Assembly (NCBI GenBank): GCA_001584585.1
Contig: LSYV01000269.1
Span: 9,815-27,129, forward strand
DNA from: Gonium pectorale
Lineage: Eukaryota > Chlorophyta > Chlorophyceae > Chlamydomonadales > Volvocaceae
Length of the DNA stretch: 17,315 nt
Reading direction: 5' to 3'
Part shown: piece by piece, positions 1 to 6,904 of the stretch
How positions within the stretch are numbered: the first letter of the stretch is position 1
Layout: each line of letters begins with the position of its first letter
The notes under the pieces: model-generated
Seen by the model: only the letters and a program-made list of their open reading frames with translations
Database searches by the model: none
What the model was told of the DNA's origin: nothing
Position numbers and translations under genes: made by a program

Positions 1-374
1 GGGGGAGGGGGCGGGCAGGTGGGGGCGTCGTACGAGCGTGGCGAGGCCGGTGGGAGGGACGGAGGTCGCTGTGCTGCGAGGACGAGGCAGGCCACGACGG
101 CCTAATGCGAGTGCGCAGCGGCGGGGCGGGGACTACCTGGTAGTGGGCCCTCGAACGGCATCACGGCTTGCAGCGCAGCGCCAGCACCGCATGGTGCGCG
201 CCCCCCAACACACATATCTCCGCCGGTGCCGCCGCTGCGGCCACCCGCCGCTCGATCCCTTGCCCCCCGCCCCGCCAGCTCGTTCCCGCCTGCTCGTCCC
301 CTCCCCACACCCCCTTCCGTGCCGCCCCACCCACCCCTCCCCCCGTCCCCTCCCCCCTTGCTCCCCCGCTGCAG
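1..374 (+). other. Probable last intron of the gene ending at 498
   Basis: This stretch precedes a clear terminal exon. From about 240 to 374 the plus strand is very C-rich and ends in a pyrimidine tract followed by GCTGCAG, a good 3' splice site with AG at 373-374. I could not place the matching donor with confidence. Candidate GTGGG sites lie near 19 and 50, so part of 1-50 may be the end of the previous exon. Open reading frames here are GC-rich noise with no family resemblance. Confidence 0.5.
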
Positions 375-498
375 CGTGGAGGACATGATCCGCAAGGGCC
401 GCGACCTGGAGCGCCTGGTGCTGGCCCGGGCGGTGCGGTGGCACTTGGACGACCGGGTCATGGTCTACAACAACAAGACCGTGGTGTTCGAGGACTGA
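375..498 (+). CDS. 3' terminal exon of an unidentified protein
   Basis: I do not recognise the protein. After the acceptor at 373-374 the exon opens with the third base of a split codon. It then encodes about 40 residues from V-E-D-M-I-R-K-G-R-D to the C-terminus V-V-F-E-D, with the TGA stop at 496-498. Every readable codon ends in G or C, as in the other real exons of this window, which is the main reason for calling it coding. The tail is charged and probably helical (DLERLVLARAVRWHLDD), followed by a short hydrophobic stretch (RVMVYNNKTVVF). No catalytic or binding motif is visible. The gene is 5'-truncated by the window edge. No TGTAA motif was seen in the next few hundred bases, so its polyadenylation site is unknown. 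Confidence 0.7.
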
Positions 499-2530
499 GC
501 GACTGAGGCCGACCGCCGCCGCCAGCTTCACATTGGTTGGAACTGCGACTGGGGCTGGGCGGGCCATAACAATGGCTGGTCCTGGATGGGCGGCTGAGGG
601 GGCTGAAAGGGCCAAGAGGATTGCGGAGCCGGGGGCAGTCAAGATTGGGAACGGGTCGCAACACGTGACACTGAGTGGCAAGCGGGGGACACGGGGTTTG
701 GGGGCTGGAGGGGGGCCTTAGGGGTGGGGGCCTAAGTGTGGATGCCGGCTGAGGGCAGGGCAGGGCGGGGCGGGGTGCGAGTGCGGGGTGCGGGGTGCGC
801 CACGAGGTGGGGGGCTGCCTCGTATGGCTGCGAGCAGAGGGCGACTGACTGGTACTTACTGATATGGCGAGGGCGATTGATGGCGGCCGGCAGGGCGGTC
901 GACAGCCGTGGGAAGGAGCTTGGGGGTTCGGGGACGTCGACCCAAGGCCTGGCTTCCTCCCTGCCCGCTGCCCACTTGTTCCAATGAAGGCCGGTTAAGT
1001 CTCACGGCCCAGGTGGGCGTCAACCAATAAACGGCGAGTTGGGGGACCCGCCGAGGCCCGACCAGGCCTGCGCGCGAAAAGAGCCGGGCGTTGGGTGGGG
1101 ATGTATTGGGGTTCGAAGCGCGCTGACGGGAGGCGGGCAGGCAGAAGGGAGCGGGGCCCGGGGCGGGGCTGCGCTGCGGCGAATGCGGGTACCGGCGGTG
1201 TGTTCAATAACCGGCGGTGTGTGTACGCCATGCCATCAGAGCCGAGCCTGGAGGGGCGTCCGCGCTCCGCGGTGCGTTCGGGGTGCGAGAGGCGGGTGGC
1301 GGCGGGGGGGCGGGCGCGGGCGCGGGCGCGGCAGGACCTGGCTGCCCCCGAGCCGACCGGAGCACGGCACACCGCTGCGAGCGGCGCCGTAACGCCCCAC
1401 CCCCTTGCGTCCTCTGCGGCTTTCTCTTCTTTCCCACCCACACCCCCGGGGGGCCCGCGTTCTCCGGGCGCTGCCGCTGTCGCGCTGCGGGCGCTACGGC
1501 CCCGGCGGGCGGCGGGCGGCGACATGCATGCTGGGGGAATGGCAGCAGCATGGCGGTACGGCGCATGGGTGTCCAAGAAGTGGCGCGGGCGTACGCCGTC
1601 GAGTGTCTGCGGGGAGTAAACGACGGGGGGAGTACGACGGGGGGCAGCGCGGAACGGCGTGGCATGGCTGCGGTGGAGGGCGGGGGGCAGTGCGTGCGGT
1701 GCGGTGTCATCCCCACGCCCCCTGCGTCACTCTGACCCCGGTGCCCCCACAGCGGTGGCGACACGTTTTCACCCTTCCTGTTCTTCGCTGGGGATGTTGG
1801 GACGTGGGGCCCGTCGGACCGCCGCCACGTCCCCTCGCAGGCCTTGCAGGCCATCCAGCTGCCAGCTGTCCGCCATGCCGTGCTTTTTCTCGTGTAAGGG
1901 TGTGTTTGGTTGGAGCAGCGCCCGCGGGCTGTGGCTCGAGGCCGGAATGGGGCGGGGCGACGTGGCTAGAAAGAGAACCAGAAACGGGCGGGGAAGGCAG
2001 GACATACACACCCGAGGGTGTGACGTTTCCAGCAGGGCGCCGAGTACAGCGCATGGCGGGCGAGGTATACGAGCAGACGGGCCCTGCTGGCGTTGCTGCG
2101 TCCCGTCCCCACCGTCGTACGTACAAAAAGAGCCGCTTCCCGACCCAACACTCAGCGGGGCACTGATGCAAACGTGCCTGGAACCCGTGGGTGCAAGGCG
2201 CCGTTGCAGGGCTACTAGCTAGCCAGCAGTGCGCGTCGCGAGTAGCACGCAGCTGCACCAGGAGCCAGCGCGGTGGAGCCAGCCGATGTGCGTGGTTAAG
2301 GACAAGCCAAGGGCGTTGAGCCATGTCAAGTGGAGCCATTCGCTACGGCTTAACCGCCTTGACTTCTCCATGGCAGCGCCCCGCGGGGCACGGGGGACGT
2401 GCGGCTGCCACTCGTGCCCCCCCCGCTCGCCCCAGCAGGCAGATGCTCCACGACGGCGGGTCGTCGCATTCGAACGAAAACCGGGCGCAACACAGACGGA
2501 TTGATGGATGGGCGTGGCGTGGGTGTGCAC
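499..2530. other. Gene-free stretch between the unknown gene and RPL37
   Basis: About 2 kb with many overlapping open frames on both strands, as expected by chance at this GC content. None resembles a known family. The first few hundred bases probably contain the 3' untranslated region of the gene ending at 498. A short possible exon (1753-1897) is discussed among the findings but is not supported enough to annotate. Local low complexity includes a GGGCGC-type tract near 1300-1335. No tRNA, rRNA or mobile element was recognised. Confidence 0.5.
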
Positions 2531-2547
2531 CATCCCGTCAGCTTTGT

Positions 2548-2553
2548 TATAAG
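2548..2553 (+). promoter_or_regulatory. TATA-like box upstream of RPL37
   Basis: TATAAG lies in an otherwise GC-rich region, 159 bases before the RPL37 start codon. If it works as a TATA box, transcription would start near 2575-2585, giving a leader of about 130 bases. Seen: the motif and its position. Inferred: its function. A single six-base match is weak evidence. Confidence 0.25.
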
Positions 2554-2674
2554 TGATAGAGTTGTGCATCGCGAGCATGGCGCAATGGTGCAAAGGGCAA
2601 TCCTTGCTGCATTCTTGCAAGTACGGCCCTCGTAAGGCCCCAGCTCGCCGGTTTGAGGCGCGCTCGCGCACGCG

Positions 2675-2690
2675 TCTCTCCCTCTCTCTC
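2675..2690 (+). promoter_or_regulatory. Pyrimidine tract in the RPL37 leader
   Basis: A pure 16-base C/T run ends 21 bases before the RPL37 ATG. Pyrimidine-rich tracts near the transcription start are common in ribosomal protein genes (the TOP motif of animals, CT-rich elements of plant and algal leaders). It may mark the initiation region or be a translational control element. A splice-acceptor role is less likely because the tract is followed by CACTT rather than AG. Confidence 0.35.
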
Positions 2691-2711
2691 ACTTGGTAAC
2701 ACAACCCGAAA

Positions 2712-3602
2712 ATGGGAAAGAAGGGCAAGGGTACCGGAAGCTTCGGTGGGTCGGGGCCGCCGCGCGCAATGGGAGCCCTTGCGGGGAGAGCGCTAGCCGC
2801 TTAGGTATCTGACTCTCAACTCTCTGTACTTGTAGGTAAGCGCCGCAACAAGACGCACACTCTGTGCCGTCGCTGCGGTCGCACCAGCTACCACAACCAG
2901 AAGCACGTCTGCTCGGCGTGCGGCTACCCCGCTGCCCGCAAGCGGACCTGTGAGTGGAGGCTCTGGGCTGGAGCTTGAACTTTACGCTGGGATTGGCAAT
3001 TGTCGGCGCAGCCATGTCCGGCGCCAGGCTGATGCTTATCGCGCTGTTTCGTGCCGTGTTGTATTAATTATCTCAGAAGAGTTTGTGCCGACTCGTACGC
3101 ATTCCCCTTTGGGACCCGCAGACCAGTGGGGGCAGAAGGCCATCGGCCGTAAGACGACCGGCACTGGCCGCATGCGGTACATGAAGACGCTCGCGCGGCG
3201 GTTCAAGAACGGCTTCCGCGAGGGTGAGGGCTTGGGTGGAGTGGGCCTGGCCGGGCGGGCGGGCTGGGCAAGGGGGCTGGGTTTGGGGGAGGGTGGGCAG
3301 GTTTGAACACACGAAGCCCAGTGTCACGTTACTGTGTTTAACCCTTTTTGCTATGCTGGATCCGTCTGTAAGTGGATTGTGCGGGGCGGCTTACCGGGTT
3401 TGGGTTGAGGACCGTGCTCGTGTGCTAAGGCCTGGCTTTCCATTTCCCTGCTGTGATCATAACGCGCAGCTGGATTGGGCCACAGCTTATGCAGTACCTG
3501 GAGCTCCCGGCTCGCCCACTTGGCCAGCTGACGCTCCCCTTGTCTTTCACGTGCACCGCCCCCGCAGGCACCGAGGCCAAGCCCAAGGCTGCGACTGCCT
3601 AG
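2712..3602 (+). CDS. RPL37: 60S ribosomal protein eL37 (L37e), four exons
   Basis: Encodes cytosolic large-subunit ribosomal protein eL37, a small basic zinc-ribbon protein that binds 25S/5.8S rRNA near the exit tunnel. Exons are 2712-2745, 2836-2949, 3122-3223 and 3568-3602. The introns (90, 172 and 344 bases) all run GT to AG, and each join preserves the frame: Gly12 is G|GT, Tyr50 is T|AC, Gly84 is G|GC. The product is 94 residues, normal for the family (about 92-97). Visible hallmarks are [17 protein letters not shown], a zinc ribbon with Cys22, Cys25, Cys37 and Cys40 (C-x2-C-x11-C-x2-C), the [12 protein letters not shown] block at 60-71 and [14 protein letters not shown] near the C-terminus. 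The start is the only ATG that gives the family N-terminus. Oddities: three extra N-terminal residues ([12 protein letters not shown] against the usual M-x-KGT-x-SFG), Gln51 where Asn is usual, and Gly58 where Arg is usual. A pyrimidine tract and a TATA-like box lie upstream. Confidence 0.97.
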
Positions 3603-3642
3603 ACTAGATGGCTTGCCTGGAATCAGCGTGGAGCGTTGAACG

Positions 3643-3647
3643 TGTAA
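3643..3647 (+). terminator. TGTAA polyadenylation signal candidate for RPL37
   Basis: TGTAA occurs 41 bases after the RPL37 stop. UGUAA is the dominant polyadenylation signal in Chlamydomonas and several other chlorophytes, usually placed a little upstream of the cleavage site. If real, the 3' untranslated region would be very short, about 60 bases. I found no comparable motif close behind the other genes in the window, so chance occurrence is possible. Confidence 0.4.
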
Positions 3648-3712
3648 CCATGGACGTGTGAGAACGGTGTCCGCGCCTTTGGCTGCAAGGGGGCTGGTCG
3701 TCGCGGTGTAGG

Positions 3713-3730
3713 AGCAGCAGCAGCAGCAGC
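3713..3730 (+). repeat. AGC trinucleotide repeat, six units
   Basis: Six perfect AGC units followed by AACAG, about 110 bases after the RPL37 stop. Simple triplet repeats of this kind are frequent in algal nuclear genomes. On the minus strand it gives a run of leucine codons in a long but unsupported open frame. Confidence 0.9.
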
Positions 3731-5992
3731 AACAGAGAGGAAGGCGCAGCATCAGCAGCGGCTATGCCTGTAGCTGCAGGAGCAGCGTTTGGTAGCAGCC
3801 CGCAGCGCGGCTCTGCGGTTGCGAGGGACGCGGGACGGAGCTGCGGGAGCGGGCTCAGGCGGATGGCTGCTGGCGCCGCTGCTGGCACCGCTTCTGGCGG
3901 CGCGGCGCCAGCAGCGGGTTGGCCCTCGCGCTGCACGGACGCGGAGGAGCTCGGCTGGCTGCCACTGCAGCCGCCGCTGCAGCAGCGCGGCCGCCCCACA
4001 GATAGGGGCGCGCTGGTGCCGCTCGGTCCGGCGGTGTAGCCGGCGCAGGGGCGAGTGCCGCGGGGACAATTGCCGCAGCCCGCCTGGCCCGACGGGCTGA
4101 GCGCGATGGGCGTTGGCTGGGCGTCCCGCAGGCTGGTGGCTCTTGACCACGGCTTGGCTGTCAGCGGCAGCATCACCAGTAGCTGCCCCACGGCTGTCGG
4201 CTACAGCCGAGCGGCGGCTGCTGTGCAGGACTGCGCGGCGCAGCCCTCCCATGCTGCCCCTTCTCCGCGTCCGGCAAGGGTCCGGCATGGGAGGGCTGCG
4301 TGCGCTGCCCTGCCCTGCTGCCAGCCCTCACTCCCTTGTCGTCCGGCTGGGTCAGCACTGCAGCATCTCGGCAGCCGCAGCGCGATGGGGGGGGGGGCTG
4401 TTGGGGTGGGAAGGGATTAGAGGACGGCGCCAGGCCAGCAGCGGTAGCGTGCGTGGAGTGGCGGCAGCAGTGTGCCTGCGAGTAGGCAATAGGACACGAG
4501 TGCTGCAAAGGTCATGTTGCTGCTTGCTGGGAGGTTGAAGGTTACACGTCCGTCAAAGCCGTGGGTGACATACACGCGAAACGCGAGTTGTGGCGTGGAA
4601 TCAAGGGTGAAGGAGTAAGATGGCTGCTGTCCCTACCGCGCAGCCTGCAAGCAGGCCTCCGCCGCAAGCGGGTGGGGCCGCCTTGTTGGTGTCATAGGAT
4701 TCGATGTGCAAGACACCTACATAGTGGTCGTGGGGCTGCTCTCGGAATGGGCACTCACAAACACAGACAACTCGCCCTCCACAGTCGTAAAAGGAAACGG
4801 AAACAGGGAAGGCAGCGCAGAATCACCGCACATACCATCACCGCACTTGGCTCACGCCTAGGTAGCCCGTTCGTTGGGAGCTAGGAACGGCCCAGGAGCC
4901 CAGCCAAAACTCCCGAAAGCGCATGCGGCCTCCGGTTTTGGCTAGGGTATCATCACAGGCGTGCCTTGCCCAGGGCAACCCTTGGTATCAACGAAAGTAC
5001 ATACCACGCCTCCGCGCCAGCCTTGCAGCCTGGTTGTCTTCCTTCCTATCTTATGCCATGCTCCCCGCTGGGCGCTCCAATCACAGGTGGCAGAGGCCCT
5101 CACGCGCCCAGCTTGCCCGCAATCTTTGGGAGTTGACAGTAGAGCCGGAACCGGGGGCAGGGCAACTGGAGCAACCAGCCGACTTCTGCCCTCATGAACG
5201 ATTACAGTTCCGTCGAGGCTGTCCATTGCGCTCGATGCCCATCAGGCAGCGGAGAAGCATCGAAGCAGCTCATCCCAGCGTTCCCCAGGCCAGGCCGGGG
5301 CGCTCCCCTATGCATCGACTCTCAGCCCTCCGCAACACGGCCGTGCGCACTGACGTAGCACGTCACGGGCTTCAAACACCGTACCCCGGAGGCCCAGAAA
5401 TTTCTCTCTTTTTTCCCCGTACCAACCTTCAAACATCAACCACCGACACAACCAGTGACACCCGAGTAACGGATAAACGTACAGGCCAGCAGGCCAGGCC
5501 CATATTTATTGCGGCCCATGCCGAGGAAAGGCAGTGCCCCGGGCACACAACACAGTTACCGCCGACCGCCGACTCCCAGAACAGACCGGCTGCACCCCGC
5601 GCCAAAACGGCCCGTTGCCGCCGGGACGCCCCGCGCGGAGCTCCTCGTGCCCAAGGCAGCCGCCACCACAGGACCAGGCCCGGGCCCCCCTGATGCAGCA
5701 GCCGCAACGGCGCCAGCATCAGAACCTCACCGCCGCAGGGGCTCAACTGCGGGGGTCGTGCAAATCGCGACACAGGCAGCGACACCCGCGCGCTGACCAG
5801 CATCGCAACAGCCCGCAACCGGGGCCGCCTCAGCAGCCCCAGCCGCGACCGACACCACCACAAAGGAGCACGGGTGTGGTCGGCGTCCATCGGCCCCGGC
5901 TCTTTCCCATGTTGTCTCTCTCCACTCGCACACGCACACCAAAACACACAATGACGACGATGCCCGTGCATGCTCTCTCACAAAGTCGGCCT

Positions 5993-6026
5993 GCGGCAGC
6001 CGGTCGCCCCAAACGGCGGCTGCCGC
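5993..6026. repeat. Inverted repeat (hairpin), 10-bp perfect stem
   Basis: GCGGCAGCCG (5993-6002) is followed after a 14-base loop by its exact reverse complement CGGCTGCCGC (6017-6026). A wobble pair and one more GC pair can extend the stem to 12. It lies about 880 bases downstream of the stop of the minus-strand coiled-coil gene. It could form in a long 3' untranslated region or non-coding RNA; no function is shown. Confidence 0.7.
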
Positions 6027-6185
6027 GGTTGCATTACGCGCCTTGAGAGACACGCGAAGAAGGGCGCACAGGTTTGGGTTTCAATCAGTGCGGGGCAGCC
6101 GTTTGGGACGGCTGGGCGGCCCCGCTGCGCCCCCGGCGGGCGCTGGGTCGCGGCCATGCCTGCGCGGGAGCCGGAGCCGGGAAGC

Positions 6186-6231
6186 GGGCCAGCAACCCGA
6201 CGGTCCAGCCCGGGCCAGCGACCCGACGGTC
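6186..6231 (+). repeat. Direct repeat, two 20-base copies
   Basis: GGGCCAGCAACCCGACGGTC at 6186-6205 recurs at 6212-6231 with one change (A to G at the ninth base), a period of 26 bases. It is a recent local tandem duplication in the gene-poor interval. Confidence 0.85.
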
Positions 6232-6904
6232 GAGGACCCCAGTCCACTGCCCCTCCACTGCTTCATGCGAGGCAGCGCACGAGCCGGTCCACCAATCCAG
6301 TGCCTGTAAGCCCCCCTCCTCTCCCGACGAACGAGCAGGCGCGCCAGTACCGTGCGGGGCGCCGGCTATACCCAGAGGCATCCACGGCAGGCCTCTGCCC
6401 CTCAAGCCTCGACACGATGTCCCCGGGACGATGCTCTCTCCTTGCTCTCAGTTCAAAAACGCTGGCTGCGTAGGCTCGACATGTCTGCAAAACCCGGGAT
6501 GCGCCGCCGCGTTGTGCCCTGCGCGGGCGTCGGCTTTTGCAGCCCGGCGCGAACCCGGCTACCTACGCAGCGCGCTGATGCAGCAGCTGCTACCTCTATC
6601 CTACGCTCTCCCCAATCCCGGCTTGCGCCGTCCGCCGCCACGCCGCCCGTGACTCTCCCTCAGCTCCGCGCTCCAGCCCGCCGCCCCTTTTTTTATTCTT
6701 CACTGCGCGCACCCAAAGTGACCGGTGCGCACCCACACATCCTCCTCTCACGGAGCGACACTAACCGCCACCACCATGCCCTACGGAGGAACGCACCTCC
6801 CGTGCCCGAGGGCCGCTGAGCCCCACGGCCCCTGCGCACCCGTGCGCCCCCACGGAGCGAGAGCCCCACGCCCGATCTCCCGCCTCGCCCGCGCAGGCGT
6901 CCGG

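Larger units (their letters stand above)
3603..6904. other. 3.3 kb convergent spacer without a supported gene
   Basis: RPL37 (plus) and the coiled-coil gene (minus) converge on this interval, so its edges hold their 3' untranslated regions. Several long open frames exist. On the minus strand 3604-4191 is 195 codons and reads a CAG-type repeat as poly-leucine. On the plus strand 4923-5693 is 256 codons and 6074-6652 is 192 codons. None shows a recognisable domain, strong third-position GC bias or flanking splice structure, and overlapping frames are equally open. The part around 4500-5500 is richer in A and T than the gene flanks. Contents I can name are an AGC repeat (3713-3730), a hairpin (5993-6026) and a direct repeat (6186-6231). 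Confidence 0.5.

Noticed and set aside
1095..1130. GGTTCGAAGC resembling a tRNA T-arm
   Set aside because: No matching acceptor, D-arm or anticodon stem around it on either strand.
3460..3535. Possible box C/D snoRNA in RPL37 intron 3 (TGATCA near 3470, CTGA near 3530)
   Set aside because: Box C has a mismatch, no terminal stem pairs, and the internal GCTGTG/CACAGC inverted repeat is in the wrong place.
3604..4191. Minus-strand open frame of 195 codons with a leucine run
   Set aside because: The leucine run comes from the AGC trinucleotide repeat; the rest has no family resemblance and other frames on both strands are open too.
4923..5693. Plus-strand open frame of 256 codons
   Set aside because: No domain, mixed composition, no strong third-position bias, and the antisense frame (5429-5971) is also open. 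Kept only as part of the gene-free interval.
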